From: Chamaesiphon minutus PCC 6605
GTDB taxonomy: Bacteria > Cyanobacteriota > Cyanobacteriia > Cyanobacteriales > Chamaesiphonaceae
Assembly: GCF_000317145.1 (NCBI RefSeq)
Contig: NC_019697.1
Span: forward strand, 5,817,889 to 5,881,888
Reading direction: 5' to 3'
DNA: 64,000 nucleotides
Each line of letters starts with the position of its first letter. Position 1 is the stretch's first letter. The translations under genes and the position numbers were made by a program. Of the stretch, positions 19,382 to 28,524 are shown piece after piece. The notes under the pieces are model-generated. The model did no database searches. It had not been told where the DNA came from and saw only the letters and a program-made list of their open reading frames with translations.

Positions 19382-20755
19382 TTGCACTCCACTCTTCCTC
19401 TCAACAATCGTACTGGCTCGCAAATATTCGATCGATTATTCAGACACGAGCCGATTGCGACATTATTAGAAAGTCCTAGTCATGGCGAGCGCGATTTGTT
19501 AACAAGGTACTCGATTTGTGCGGGGTCACCACAAATTATTAACCAACAGCCGCAGCTTTTTACCCCAGCAGTCGGCGAAATTTTAGATTGTTTGCGTGGT
19601 TTACTCGCAACTGTCGATAACCAACAAACATCGAGCTTGCCAGCCCATTTACCCTTCACTGGCGGCTGGTTGGGCTGGTTGGGCTACGAATTAGCCTGGG
19701 AAATCGAAAAACTCCCAGATCGGCGAGTAGATCCCCTACCCTTCCCGGTGGCTTATTGGTATGAGCCATCTGCTTTTGCAATCGTGGATAATTGGGAGCA
19801 AGTACTATATTTATCCGCCAATACAACCACAGAATTAGACGCGCTCATCGCCAAACTCGATCGAGCTGATGAGATTGACATTAAGCCTTCTAGCGGTTCA
19901 GTATCAGCGATCCCCGCAGCGACAACAGCGACAGATTTACATTTTTTCACCACCGAAGCAGAATATATCCAATCGATAGACAAAGCCCAAAAGTATATTC
20001 AAGCTGGGGATATTTTTCAGACGAATTTATCCGTCCGGTTTAGTTGCCAAGCCTCGATCGAGAGTTGGGAAATCTATCAAAGATTGCAACGCATCAACCC
20101 TTCACCATTTGCCAGCTATTGGCAAACACCTTGGGGATCGATGGTAAGTTGCTCTCCCGAACGACTGGTGAAATTGCAACAACAGCAAGCGACGACGCGC
20201 CCGATTGCCGGAACCAGAAAACGCGGTCAAAGTCAAGCCCAAGACGAGTTGTTAGCGATCGAATTAACGACTAATACTAAAGAAATTGCCGAGCATATCA
20301 TGCTAGTAGATCTCGAACGCAACGATCTCGGACGCGTCTGTGAATGGGGTAGCGTTAAAGTCGATGAATTACTCTCGATCGAGCGATACAGTCATGTCAT
20401 GCACTTAGTGAGTAATGTTACTGGCAAATTAGCTCCCCAGTTCGACTCGATCGATCTCATTGGTGCGATGTTTCCTGGCGGGACGATTACAGGCTGTCCC
20501 AAAGTTCGCTGCATGGAAATTATTGCTGAACTCGAACCATTACAGCGCAATCTGTTCTATGGCTCCTGCGGATACCTAGATAAACGTGGCTATCTAGATC
20601 TAAATATTTTGATTCGGACATTGCTGTATCATAGAGGCACAGTATGGGGTCAAGTTGGTGCGGGTATCGTCGCCGATAGTCATCCCCAACAAGAGTGGCA
20701 AGAATCTCTTCAGAAAGCTGCCGCTCAAATTGCCGCTTTGGGCATTATAAATTAG
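19316..20755 (+). CDS. pabB: Chorismate-binding enzyme: aminodeoxychorismate or anthranilate synthase component I
   Basis: Converts chorismate with ammonia to aminodeoxychorismate (PabB) or anthranilate (TrpE). The C-terminal catalytic half has GDIFQTNLSVRF, TRPIAGTRKRG, DLERNDLGRVC and FPGGTITGCPKVRCMEII. The N-terminal half carries LLES and an RYSI strand like the tryptophan-binding region. The position that is Lys in E. coli PabB (PIKGT) is Ala here, so PabB and TrpE cannot be separated with confidence. I lean to PabB from the FPGGTITGCPK form. The start is unclear. The longest frame starts at a TTG (19316) and reads a translated CT repeat. A TTG at 19382 would begin just before HSTLPLNNRTG. 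Confidence 0.82.
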   Translation: MITILPVPPPLPLPLSPSPRPPLHSTLPLNNRTGSQIFDRLFRHEPIATLLESPSHGERDLLTRYSICAGSPQIINQQPQLFTPAVGEILDCLRGLLATVDNQQTSSLPAHLPFTGGWLGWLGYELAWEIEKLPDRRVDPLPFPVAYWYEPSAFAIVDNWEQVLYLSANTTTELDALIAKLDRADEIDIKPSSGSVSAIPAATTATDLHFFTTEAEYIQSIDKAQKYIQAGDIFQTNLSVRFSCQASIESWEIYQRLQRINPSPFASYWQTPWGSMVSCSPERLVKLQQQQATTRPIAGTRKRGQSQAQDELLAIELTTNTKEIAEHIMLVDLERNDLGRVCEWGSVKVDELLSIERYSHVMHLVSNVTGKLAPQFDSIDLIGAMFPGGTITGCPKVRCMEIIAELEPLQRNLFYGSCGYLDKRGYLDLNILIRTLLYHRGTVWGQVGAGIVADSHPQQEWQESLQKAAAQIAALGIIN

Positions 20756-21000
20756 GGGGTAGGCTTAGGCTTAGGCTTTAGGCTTTAGGCTTTAGGCTTT
20801 AGGCTTTAGGCTTTAGGCTTTAGGCTTCAGGCTTTAGGCTTTAGAACTGCGTTCTCTATTCTCTCACTCCCAGTCCTCGCATCCCTTCACACTATCCATT
20901 ACCTATTCCCTATTCCCTATTCCCTATTCCCTATTCCCTATCCACTATCCACTATCCACTATCCACTATCTACACCTAACATCTAACACCTAAAGCCTAA
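20756..21000. repeat. Composite repeat block, left arm of a large inverted repeat
   Basis: GGCTTTA heptamers (20761-20844), a unique core at 20841-20908, then CCCTATT heptamers (20905-20940) and CCACTAT heptamers (20941-20968), ending in CCTAAAG-like units before pipX. The 68-nt core is present in exact reverse complement at 25462-25529. Confidence 0.9.
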
Positions 21001-21003
21001 CTA

Positions 21004-21276
21004 ATGACTTCCGAAAACTATCTCAACCACCCTACCTTCGGCTTGCTATATCGCATCTGTGTTGTTGAGGAAAACCAAGAATTATTTACCACTCTATACG
21101 CACAGCGGATTTTTTTTCTAGTTACCAATAACGCTGACGGATTATCGTTTCAGCCGCTGACTCGTGCTGATGCGCGGTTGACGCTCGATAACCGTATCCG
21201 CGTCCTCAAACGTAACGGACAAATCCTCGAATACCAAGAGCTACAAGCCATGATTCAACAAAACTTTCCTGGGTAA
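21004..21276 (+). CDS. pipX: PII-interacting protein X
   Basis: A small cyanobacterial coactivator that binds either the PII protein GlnB or the nitrogen regulator NtcA, according to 2-oxoglutarate and ATP/ADP levels. The 90 residues match the family closely. The N-terminal Tudor-like domain reads NYLNHPTFGLLYRIC, then LFTTLYAQRIFFLVTN. Two C-terminal helices follow (RADARLTLDNRIRVLKRNG and EYQELQAMIQQNF). It is followed 108 bp on by pipY, the usual cyanobacterial pairing. Repeats fill the upstream spacer, so its promoter must lie in or before them. Confidence 0.96.
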   Translation: MTSENYLNHPTFGLLYRICVVEENQELFTTLYAQRIFFLVTNNADGLSFQPLTRADARLTLDNRIRVLKRNGQILEYQELQAMIQQNFPG

Positions 21277-21384
21277 CACATTGCCACCCTAGAGATTGCA
21301 CCAACAGACAGAAGAATAATTAGGATAATAAATATATTAGTGGAGCAATCCTCAGCCCCCAATCCCCAATCCCCAATTCCCTAG

Positions 21385-22053
21385 ATGACGATCGCGCATA
21401 ACATTGAGACTATTCGTCGAGATTTGCCAGCTTCGGTAAAATTGATGGCAGTGAGCAAGCAAGTGTCTGTCGCGCAAATGCGAGAGGCTTATGCCGCTGG
21501 GATTCGAGATTTTGGTGAGAGTCGGATTCAAGAAGCGCAGGCAAAACAACAGGAATTGAGCGATTTATCCGATATCTGCTGGCATCTGATCGGACATTTG
21601 CAAGGAAATAAGGTTCGCAAAGCCGTCCAAATATTTGACTGGATTCACTCAGTCGATAGCCTCAAACTGTTGCATCAGATAGATCGTGTTGCTGGCGAAT
21701 TGTCAAAAAGTCCTCGGATTTGTTTGCAAGTTAAGATTTTGCCAGATCCAGACAAATATGGCTGGACTATTCCTGAATTAATAGCAGATTTAACTCAAAT
21801 AAACTGTTGCGAATTTATCAAAATTAGTGGTTTGATGGCAATTCCGCCACTAGGATTGACGATCGAGCAAACGCAAGAATTGTTCGATAACGCACGAGAT
21901 CTCAGCCATCAGATATCGCAGCAGCCAGGATTGCAGCTCCAGATGACAGAGTTATCCATGGGGATGTCTGGAGACTATCGCTCGGCGATCGCGGCTGGTA
22001 CGACAATTATTCGCTTAGGAAGTATTATATTTGGCGATCGAACGGAAAACTAA
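21385..22053 (+). CDS. pipY: YggS/PROSC-type PLP homeostasis protein PipY
   Basis: A pyridoxal-phosphate-binding protein of the YggS/PLPBP family, involved in vitamin B6 and amino acid balance and genetically linked to pipX. The 222 residues fold as a single TIM barrel. The PLP lysine sits in KLMAVSKQVS near residue 25. Further marks are DFGESRIQEAQAK, WHLIGHLQGNKVRK, LSMGMSGDYRSAIAAG and TIIRLGSIIFG. Cyanobacterial pipX-pipY are normally co-transcribed. Here the gap is 108 bp. Confidence 0.95.
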   Translation: MTIAHNIETIRRDLPASVKLMAVSKQVSVAQMREAYAAGIRDFGESRIQEAQAKQQELSDLSDICWHLIGHLQGNKVRKAVQIFDWIHSVDSLKLLHQIDRVAGELSKSPRICLQVKILPDPDKYGWTIPELIADLTQINCCEFIKISGLMAIPPLGLTIEQTQELFDNARDLSHQISQQPGLQLQMTELSMGMSGDYRSAIAAGTTIIRLGSIIFGDRTEN

Positions 22054-22717
22054 ACTATCGTCACTATGCACGGATTTGTAATAAAAGTGCGTTTCGATCT
22101 ATTTATTTAATTGATGTTAATTAAAGCTGTTGGTTTGACTGACAATAATTTATTCTCGTCTTAAAATACTAAAACTGTGTTAAGTAGTATTCTCTAAGTA
22201 TTAATACCTACTTCTGCTGTCTGAGTACCACTACTCCTAATGCTAACTAGGCAATTACTTAAAATATAGTACGACCCAGTACCGATTTCGATAAGTGGAC
22301 ATATTTTATACGTCAATTGGCTGACGAGCCAGATCTAGTTACAAAAAGCTGCGACTTACGGCAAGGGAAAATAGCTATCGTAGACGAAACCTATACGGGT
22401 ATTAGAGAATTTAATTTTTTAATATTTTCTAAATATCTGTAATTCCATGGTATTATTCTCTCTAGATTGGCATTGCGTGTGTATTTGTACTACTCACACC
22501 TGTGAGTTCGGTCGCAGTACATCCGTAAATTTTAAGTAATTATGCTTAGACAACAACCGATGCTACTTTTTACCTGCGGAACATTTCGCGAACGCAAAAA
22601 GACCATATCGATGGGTTGCTAAGCTGGCAGCTTTAAGTTAGCCATTCCGAGCATGATTTATCAGTATCTGACAGTCAAAAAGCATCTATACCATCACAGG
22701 GCGCAGGAGTAGTAAAA
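22054..22717. other. 664-bp spacer upstream of sepF, no gene seen
   Basis: AT-rich, with no open frame that looks coding on either strand, no tRNA and no tandem repeat. It probably contains a long sepF leader or an unrecognised small RNA, but I see no structure to support either. Confidence 0.4.
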
Positions 22718-23299
22718 GTGAAAGTTTTAGATCGATTCAAAGATTTCATGGGTTTAAACGAAGACGAATACAGTGATTACGATGAAACGGATAGTGACGC
22801 TTATCGTGGCGAATATCAACCACCCGAACCCCCAGTCGCACAACCCGTAGTAGAAGAAGAACGTCGTGGGTTCCGCCGCGTTACCGAAACGCGTGGGGCG
22901 AGCAAAATTAATAATGTAGTCGGGATGCCAGGAATCGTTCATGGCGTTTCGGAAATGATTTTAATCGAGCCGCGTTCTTTTGAAGAAATGCCGCAAGTAA
23001 TTGATGCTTTACGCCACAGAAAGTCGGTGATCCTCAATATGACCTTGATCCGGCAAGAGGAAGCTCAAAGATCGGTGGATTTTGTCGCAGGTGGAACATA
23101 CGCCATCGACGGCCACTATGAACGGATTGGTGATAATATTTTCCTGTTCACGCCCAATTGCGTTCAAGTTAGCACTCCGACAAACGTCATTCACGATCCG
23201 GTCAACCAACAAACACCGATCGAGAAGACAGTTCGCAACAATCGCACTAGCACGCCATTGTCCACCTGGGGTAACGAACCGATCCAAGCAGCTCAATAA
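22718..23299 (+). CDS. sepF: Cell division protein SepF
   Basis: A membrane-associated FtsZ-bundling protein (Cdv2/YlmF family). The 193 residues show an acidic, disordered N-terminal linker ([19 protein letters not shown]) after a short amphipathic start ([12 protein letters not shown]) suited to membrane binding. The conserved SepF core follows at about 80-160: [38 protein letters not shown], and [18 protein letters not shown] six bases upstream is possible, but the ATG is preferred. It lies between pipY and proC, a conserved cyanobacterial order. Confidence 0.95.
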   Translation: MKVLDRFKDFMGLNEDEYSDYDETDSDAYRGEYQPPEPPVAQPVVEEERRGFRRVTETRGASKINNVVGMPGIVHGVSEMILIEPRSFEEMPQVIDALRHRKSVILNMTLIRQEEAQRSVDFVAGGTYAIDGHYERIGDNIFLFTPNCVQVSTPTNVIHDPVNQQTPIEKTVRNNRTSTPLSTWGNEPIQAAQ

Positions 23300-23370
23300 C
23301 ATTAGTCAACCTAATCGATGGCAACTACAATCGGTACCCAAATCTGTTCGATAACTGAAAGTAGTAACTT

Positions 23371-24171
23371 ATGGCTGTCAAGTTAGGTGTAATCGGTGGC
23401 GGGGTCATGGCATCGGCGATCGTATCCCGCCTGCTCGCTGGTGGTACTTATCAAAGTACCGAAATCCTCATTAGCGAACCGACACTCTCTCAACGAGAAG
23501 CTCTCCACCAACAGTATGGAGTAGGGGTAACTGATGATAATAATTTGGCGGCAATGTCTCCAGTCCTGATGCTGGCAATCAAGCCCCAAGTCTTCGATCG
23601 GGTTGTGGCTCAATTATCGCCACTGAGCAACAACCCCCAATTAGTACTTTCGATTCTAGCAGGAGTCAAGATCGCCCAGCTAGAAGGCGCGTTTCCCGAT
23701 CGAGCCGTCATCCGGACAATGCCCAATACGCCTGCAACTGTCGGGATGGGCATTACCGCGCTTTCAGCCGGAGCGCGGGTTGACGCTGCACAAATAGAAC
23801 TAGCAACCCAAATCTTTCAAGCCGTGGGTGAAGTCATCACCGTGCCAGAATCTTTGCTGGATGCGGTGACTGGTTTGTCTGGTTCTGGCCCTGCATATAT
23901 AGCCATCGCGATCGAGGCTCTAGCCGATGGCGGTGTCGCCGCAGGTCTCCCTCGTCCGATTGCCGATCGGCTGGCATTACAGACCGTTTTAGGCACGGCT
24001 ACACTCTTAAATGAATCGCAGATACACCCCGCCCAATTAAAGGATCGCGTTACTAGTCCGGGCGGGACGACTATTGCCGGAATTACTAAATTAGAGCAAG
24101 CAGGTTTTCGATCGGCTCTTATTGAAGCTGTCATTGCCGCAGCCACTCGATCGCAGGAGTTGGGCAAGTAG
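23371..24171 (+). CDS. proC: Pyrroline-5-carboxylate reductase
   Basis: Makes proline from pyrroline-5-carboxylate with NAD(P)H. The N-terminal Rossmann motif is GVIGGGVMASAIVSRLL. The middle has MLAIKPQVF and RTMPNTPATVGMGITAL. The C-terminal dimer domain contains the family signature LSGSGPAYIAIAIEALADG and DRVTSPGGTTIAGITKLE. The 266 residues are the standard length. It sits 71 bp after sepF on the same strand. Confidence 0.96.
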   Translation: MAVKLGVIGGGVMASAIVSRLLAGGTYQSTEILISEPTLSQREALHQQYGVGVTDDNNLAAMSPVLMLAIKPQVFDRVVAQLSPLSNNPQLVLSILAGVKIAQLEGAFPDRAVIRTMPNTPATVGMGITALSAGARVDAAQIELATQIFQAVGEVITVPESLLDAVTGLSGSGPAYIAIAIEALADGGVAAGLPRPIADRLALQTVLGTATLLNESQIHPAQLKDRVTSPGGTTIAGITKLEQAGFRSALIEAVIAAATRSQELGK

Positions 24172-24273
24172 AGAATCGCTTTTTTCCCACAACCCGCTTC
24201 CCACTCCCCGCTGCCTCGTCTAGCTTTTCATCCTGCGAGCCAGCACTGGTTATATCTAACCCATTTTTAACCT

Positions 24274-25446
24274 ATGGCTTCAAATTCTAGTGCCGATCGC
24301 CGCTCCCCACCAAAATCCCGTCAACAAAATCGCTCGCGGTCGCACTCGCAACGACAGCAAGTTCAGCAGTTAAATTCGCCACAAGAGCGAGAATGCCGAC
24401 AATCTGTCTCAATCTTCATTCATCTGGTGCGGCTGAGTATTTGTGGACTGGGAGCCAGTACGATCGCTGGTACCACGATCTCGATTCTGAATCCACCCCA
24501 ACAGGCGGCCAAGATCGAACCGCACGTACTACCACCGACACTACCACAGATCGAAGATATCAAAATCACTCATATCATTCCCGCACTCGATCGCCGCCTT
24601 CAAGCAACGCTGAATCGGAGCGATAAAATCGATCCCAGCTATCTATTCGTCGATCTAAATTCAGGAGAATATACCCAACTGGGAGCCGATCGCGTATTGC
24701 CTGCGGCAAGTACGATTAAATTACCGATTTTAATCGCTCTATTTCAGGATGTGGATGCCCAGAAAGTCCAACTCGAAGAGAAACTCACCATCGACAAAAA
24801 TTCGATCGCTGGGGGTTCGGGGGATTTGCAAGCGCAAAAACCGGGAACGCAGGTCAGCATCCTCGTCGCCGCCACCAAGATGATGACCATCAGCGACAAT
24901 ACCGCCACCAACCTAATTATCAACCGCTTAGGCGGAGCCACCAAACTCAATCAACGCTTTCGGAATTGGGGACTGAAAGTGACGACCATCAATCGTCCCC
25001 TGCCAGATCTCGAAGGTAAAAATACTACCACACCTAGAGAATTAGCCCGAACGATGATGGCGATCGATCCGCCAACGCGATCGCCCCACGGTGGTAAACT
25101 GCTCTCAGATTCGTCAACAAGCCAAATTCTCAGCATCATGAGCAACACCATAGGCAACACGATGTTGCCCAAAGGTTTGGGTGCAGGCGCGAAAATTGCC
25201 CACAAGACAGGCGATATCGGCTCGACAATTGCCGATGTCGGCGCGATCGAGCTACCATCGGGTAAAAAATATCTCGCCGCAGTCATCGCCAAACGCCCCT
25301 ACAACGACCCCGATGGCCCCGCCTTAGTCCGCAGCATGTCCAAAATCGTCTACGAACAATTCTCGCGTCCGCTCCCCACCGCCACACCTAATCCCCAAGC
25401 AGATGCGGGGTTTCCGAAAACGGTCTTTATTAGGACTAGAGAATAG
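24274..25446 (+). CDS. Class A beta-lactamase-like serine hydrolase
   Basis: A penicillin-recognising hydrolase. A basic disordered N terminus (about 1-45) is followed by one hydrophobic segment (about 54-72), so it is probably membrane-anchored with the enzyme outside. The catalytic motifs are in order: STIK with Ser146 and Lys149, SDN near residue 210, and HKTGD near residue 310. The 390 residues exceed a secreted beta-lactamase because of the N-terminal part. It could be a true beta-lactamase or a cell-wall carboxypeptidase-like enzyme. Cyanobacteria carry several such proteins without resistance roles. Its 3' end abuts a repeat block. Confidence 0.88.
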   Translation: MASNSSADRRSPPKSRQQNRSRSHSQRQQVQQLNSPQERECRQSVSIFIHLVRLSICGLGASTIAGTTISILNPPQQAAKIEPHVLPPTLPQIEDIKITHIIPALDRRLQATLNRSDKIDPSYLFVDLNSGEYTQLGADRVLPAASTIKLPILIALFQDVDAQKVQLEEKLTIDKNSIAGGSGDLQAQKPGTQVSILVAATKMMTISDNTATNLIINRLGGATKLNQRFRNWGLKVTTINRPLPDLEGKNTTTPRELARTMMAIDPPTRSPHGGKLLSDSSTSQILSIMSNTIGNTMLPKGLGAGAKIAHKTGDIGSTIADVGAIELPSGKKYLAAVIAKRPYNDPDGPALVRSMSKIVYEQFSRPLPTATPNPQADAGFPKTVFIRTRE

Positions 25447-25577
25447 GGAATAGGGAATAGTGAATAGGTAATGGATAGTGTGAAGGGATGCGAGGACTGG
25501 GAGTGAGAGAATAGAGAACGCAGTTCTAAAGCCTAAAGCCTAAAGCCTAAAGCCTAAAGCCTAAAGCCTAAAGCCTA
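25441..25577. repeat. Composite repeat block, right arm of the large inverted repeat
   Basis: Contains AATAGGG heptamers, the 68-nt core at 25462-25529 (exact reverse complement of 20841-20908) and CCTAAAG heptamers (25527-25577). The order of the parts mirrors the block at 20756-21000. Confidence 0.92.
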
Positions 25578-25586
25578 TCTACTATC

Positions 25587-26267
25587 ATGCACTTATTAAT
25601 TCCCGCCGCTGGCATGGGTAAACGGATGGGGAGCGATCGTAATAAGCTCCTAATTACCCTACTTGGCAAACCCTTACTCGCTTGGACGTTAATTGCTGCC
25701 GAAAATGCAACATCGATTAGTTGGATTGGCATTATCGGACAGCCAGAAGATCGAGCCGATCTCGAAAATATTCTCAGCAACATATTTATATCCAAACCCG
25801 TCCAATTTATCCAAGGTGGCTCTACTCGGCAACAATCGGTCTATAACGGCTTGCAGGAATTACCAGATGAAGCAGAGCGAGTATTAATTCACGATGGGGC
25901 TAGATGCCTAGCGACACCAGATTTACTCGATCGATGTGCCGCCATTCTTGCCACCTGTCCCGGATTAATTGCCGCCGTTACCGTAAAAGATACAATTAAA
26001 GTTGTAGATAATACGGGCATCGTTATCGATACCCCCGACAGATCCAATCTGTGGGCAGCTCAAACACCCCAAGGATTTGAGGTCAAACTGCTCAAAGCCT
26101 GTCACGACAAAGGACGCGACCTCGGCTGGGAAGTCACTGACGACGCCGCATTATTTGAAAAATGCAGTCTCCCCGTCACCATCGTTCCCGGTGAAGAAAC
26201 CAACCTTAAAATCACCACTCCAGTCGATCTAGCGATCGCGGAATTTATTCTTAAGAGTAGGGGTTAA
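25587..26267 (+). CDS. ispD: 2-C-methyl-D-erythritol 4-phosphate cytidylyltransferase
   Basis: Third step of the MEP isoprenoid pathway, which feeds carotenoid and phytol synthesis in cyanobacteria. The CTP-binding loop is PAAGMGKRMGSDRNKLL at the N terminus. Further family marks are GGSTRQQSVYNGL, VLIHDGARCL, AVTVKDTIK, RSNLWAAQTPQGF, VTDDAALFE and the C-terminal NLKITTPVDLAIAE. The 226 residues are standard. The ATG follows directly on the right arm of the inverted repeat, so the repeat block replaces a normal leader. Confidence 0.95.
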   Translation: MHLLIPAAGMGKRMGSDRNKLLITLLGKPLLAWTLIAAENATSISWIGIIGQPEDRADLENILSNIFISKPVQFIQGGSTRQQSVYNGLQELPDEAERVLIHDGARCLATPDLLDRCAAILATCPGLIAAVTVKDTIKVVDNTGIVIDTPDRSNLWAAQTPQGFEVKLLKACHDKGRDLGWEVTDDAALFEKCSLPVTIVPGEETNLKITTPVDLAIAEFILKSRG

Positions 26268-26293
26268 GCTTTAGGCATTAGGCATGAGGATTG

Positions 26294-26309
26294 AAGACGC
26301 TTGCGTCTT
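26294..26309. repeat. 16-bp perfect palindrome
   Basis: AAGACGCTTGCGTCTT, related to the palindromes at 22-37, 7236-7249 and 40327-40342. It lies 27 bp after the ispD stop without a T-run. Confidence 0.6.
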
Positions 26310-26340
26310 GCTAATTCTCCCTGCTGATTCACTAATCCCT

Positions 26341-26455
26341 GGCGTTGCTGATTTCAGGTATGATTTCTTACTTTGGCAATCTCTTCTCCCCGCTGTCTTG
26401 ATGCGCGCTCCCCCGCTTTCCTGCCTAGCCTTTCATACATCAATCCAGCAACGCC
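26341..26455. mobile_element. Small inverted-repeat (MITE-like) element
   Basis: A 115-bp element whose ends are GGCGTTGCTG at the left and its reverse complement CAGCAACGCC at the right. The similarity extends inward to a TATGA motif on both sides. It has no coding capacity. A shorter relative with the same ends lies at 44415-44479. No target duplication is clear. Confidence 0.65.
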
Positions 26456-26457
26456 TA

Positions 26458-26577
26458 ATCCCTAATTCACTAACCCCTAAAGCCTAAAACCTAAAGCCTA
26501 AACCCTAAAGCCTAAAGCCTACCCCTAAAACCTAAAGCCTAAAGCCGAAACCCTAAAGCCTAAAGCCTAAAGTCCCA
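26458..26577. repeat. CCTAAAG heptamer array
   Basis: About fifteen degenerate CCTAAAG/CCTAAAA/CCCTAAAG units between ispD and the metallopeptidase gene. Confidence 0.85.
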
Positions 26578-26602
26578 TCCACCCTCCCACCCCTACACCC
26601 AT

Positions 26603-27202
26603 ATGAACCTGGGGAAATTCCTCACTCGCGTTAGCCTTGCCTTTGTTACCACTATTGCCACCCATGCCCCACTCCAGGCAAGACAGCTTGGGCCAGAAGT
26701 TGTTCTCAAAGCTGTATATTTGGGATTGCGTCAAGTAGATACGACCCGAGCGAATCCGAAAGTGAGATGGAATGTACCCAATGGGGTCTCTAGTCCCTGC
26801 GGACGGATCGGTGGCAGTCTTTACTGTACCCGTAACAATACGATTTATATTACCCAGCAACATATTCAGATGGCTTATAAATATGGAGATGCGGCATTAG
26901 CCTACATCCTCGCCCATGAATATGCTCATGCCGCACAGACAATCGGCGGATTTAGACCCAATAATATTACCGCGATCGAACTTCAGGCCGACTGCTTGGC
27001 AGGTTTTTATATGGGTGCGATGCCGAATGTCACATTCGATCGTCAAGATATCGAGCAAATTGCCGAGATTGCCTATCAGGTTGGGGATTATGAATTTAAC
27101 AATCGCCAACATCACGGTACCCCCGAACAGCGTGCTAAAGCAGTACTTTTAGGCTTTCAGGCGTCTCAAAAGAATGGGATTTCGGCTTGTCGGGTGCGGT
27201 AG
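26603..27202 (+). CDS. Putative zinc metallopeptidase, secreted
   Basis: The 199-residue protein starts with a basic, hydrophobic segment resembling a signal peptide (FLTRVSLAFVTTIATHAPLQA). The zincin motif is HEYAH in LAHEYAHAAQTIGG, followed by a second acidic ligand region ELQADCLAGFYMG. This spacing is like the YpfJ/neutral zinc metallopeptidase family, where ELQADC is conserved. It is shorter than typical YpfJ proteins. It stands alone, with heptamer repeats upstream. The substrate is unknown. Confidence 0.78.
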   Translation: MNLGKFLTRVSLAFVTTIATHAPLQARQLGPEVVLKAVYLGLRQVDTTRANPKVRWNVPNGVSSPCGRIGGSLYCTRNNTIYITQQHIQMAYKYGDAALAYILAHEYAHAAQTIGGFRPNNITAIELQADCLAGFYMGAMPNVTFDRQDIEQIAEIAYQVGDYEFNNRQHHGTPEQRAKAVLLGFQASQKNGISACRVR

Positions 27203-27259
27203 AAAATCTCAGGTATAAGTGCGAAAATCAAGGAGAATAACTATTAATTTAAATACAGC

Positions 27260-28168
27260 ATGAAGATTGCGATCGTGGGAGCGACTGGATTTGTGGGCAG
27301 TCGGCTAGTCGAGAGACTCCAAGCACAGGGGCATCAAATTGTCATACTGACGCGGAGTCTCCAGCAGGCGCGCAACCGCTTTCCCCAAGCACAGGTAGTC
27401 GGCTACAACCCTCTCGAATCGGGGGAGTGGCAAGAGTCGCTCTCTGGCTGCGATGCTGTGGTTAATTTAGCTGGAGAACCGATCGCCGAAAAACGCTGGA
27501 CGCCGGAGCAAAAACGCACGATCTTAGAAAGTCGGCAAATCGGCACTCAAAAAATCGTCGAAGCAATTGCTGCCGCCAGCGTCAAACCTTCAGTCCTAAT
27601 TAATGCTTCCGCGATCGGCTATTATGGCACTAGCGAAACTGCTAAATTCGATGAAAATAGTCCGGCGGGAACGGATTTCTTAGCCGAAGTATGCACTAAG
27701 TGGGAAGCAGCCGCTACAGCCGTAACAGCGACTGGAACTAGACTAGTTATCGTCCGTTTGGGAATCGTTCTGGGCGAAAATGGTGGCGCGCTGGGCAAGA
27801 TGTTAGCACCATTTAGTGCCTTTGTCGGCGGCCCGATCGGTAGTGGCAAGCAGTGGTTTTCGTGGGTACACCGCGATGATGTCGTCAAATTGATAATTCA
27901 AGCCATTACCGATACGCAAATGCAAGGCGTTTATAATGCCACAGCACCCAACCCCGTCACGATGGCAAGTTTTGCCCAGACATTAGGCACCGTCATGAAC
28001 CGCCCCTCCTGGTTGCCCGTTCCTAATTTTGCCCTCGAAGCCATGTTAGGCGAAGGCGCGATCGTCGTTCTGCAAGGCCAACAAGTTGTCCCTAACCACA
28101 CATTAGGGCAAAACTTTGAGTTTGAATATCCTACTCTTCAACCAGCCCTCAAAGCGATTTTAGGTTAG
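27260..28168 (+). CDS. TIGR01777 family NAD-dependent epimerase
   Basis: An extended short-chain dehydrogenase of the YfcH/TIGR01777 group. The Rossmann motif is AIVGATGFVGSRL at the start. The family signature region is VVNLAGEPIAEKRWTPEQK, followed by INASAIGYYGTS with the active Tyr, FLAEVCTKWE and a C-terminal DUF1731-type tail (MNRPSWLPVPNFALEAMLGE). It has 302 residues. Enzymatic function is not established for most members. In plants a relative (GC1/SulA-like) affects plastid division, which is only a hint. Confidence 0.9.
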   Translation: MKIAIVGATGFVGSRLVERLQAQGHQIVILTRSLQQARNRFPQAQVVGYNPLESGEWQESLSGCDAVVNLAGEPIAEKRWTPEQKRTILESRQIGTQKIVEAIAAASVKPSVLINASAIGYYGTSETAKFDENSPAGTDFLAEVCTKWEAAATAVTATGTRLVIVRLGIVLGENGGALGKMLAPFSAFVGGPIGSGKQWFSWVHRDDVVKLIIQAITDTQMQGVYNATAPNPVTMASFAQTLGTVMNRPSWLPVPNFALEAMLGEGAIVVLQGQQVVPNHTLGQNFEFEYPTLQPALKAILG

Positions 28169-28314
28169 ATAAAATCATTTTTTCATCACAAATCTGAAAA
28201 CTTGACCTGTTGTAATAAATCTAATGCCATTATTGCTATAAATTTGAGTCGTGCGATTGGCGACTAGATTTTTAGAGTACTAATGGAGCCAGGGAGTTTC
28301 CGAAGATGATGTAG

Positions 28315-28440
28315 ATAGTGGATAGTGGATAGTGGATAGTGGATAGGGATTAGGGATTAGGCTTTAGGAACTGGAGTGAGGAGGTACCCATCCACCCATT
28401 CACCCATCTACCCATCTACTCATCCACTCATCCACTAGTT
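28315..28440. repeat. Tandem repeats upstream of the subtilase
   Basis: GATAGTG heptamers (28315-28345), GGATTAG/GGCTTTA units (28345-28368) and CCACCCATC-type units (28389-28436). The spacer 28169-28524 shows nothing else recognisable. Confidence 0.8.
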
Positions 28441-28524
28441 AAAGATCGTTACCCAGTCACTGCGGAAACCAAAATGTTGAGCTATGCTGGTGATACTAAT
28501 TAAGAAAATGAGCAATCGCGGTAT

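Noticed and set aside
18290-26577. CRISPR arrays
   Set aside because: The tandem repeats are contiguous heptamers without spacers of constant length, so they are STRR-type arrays.
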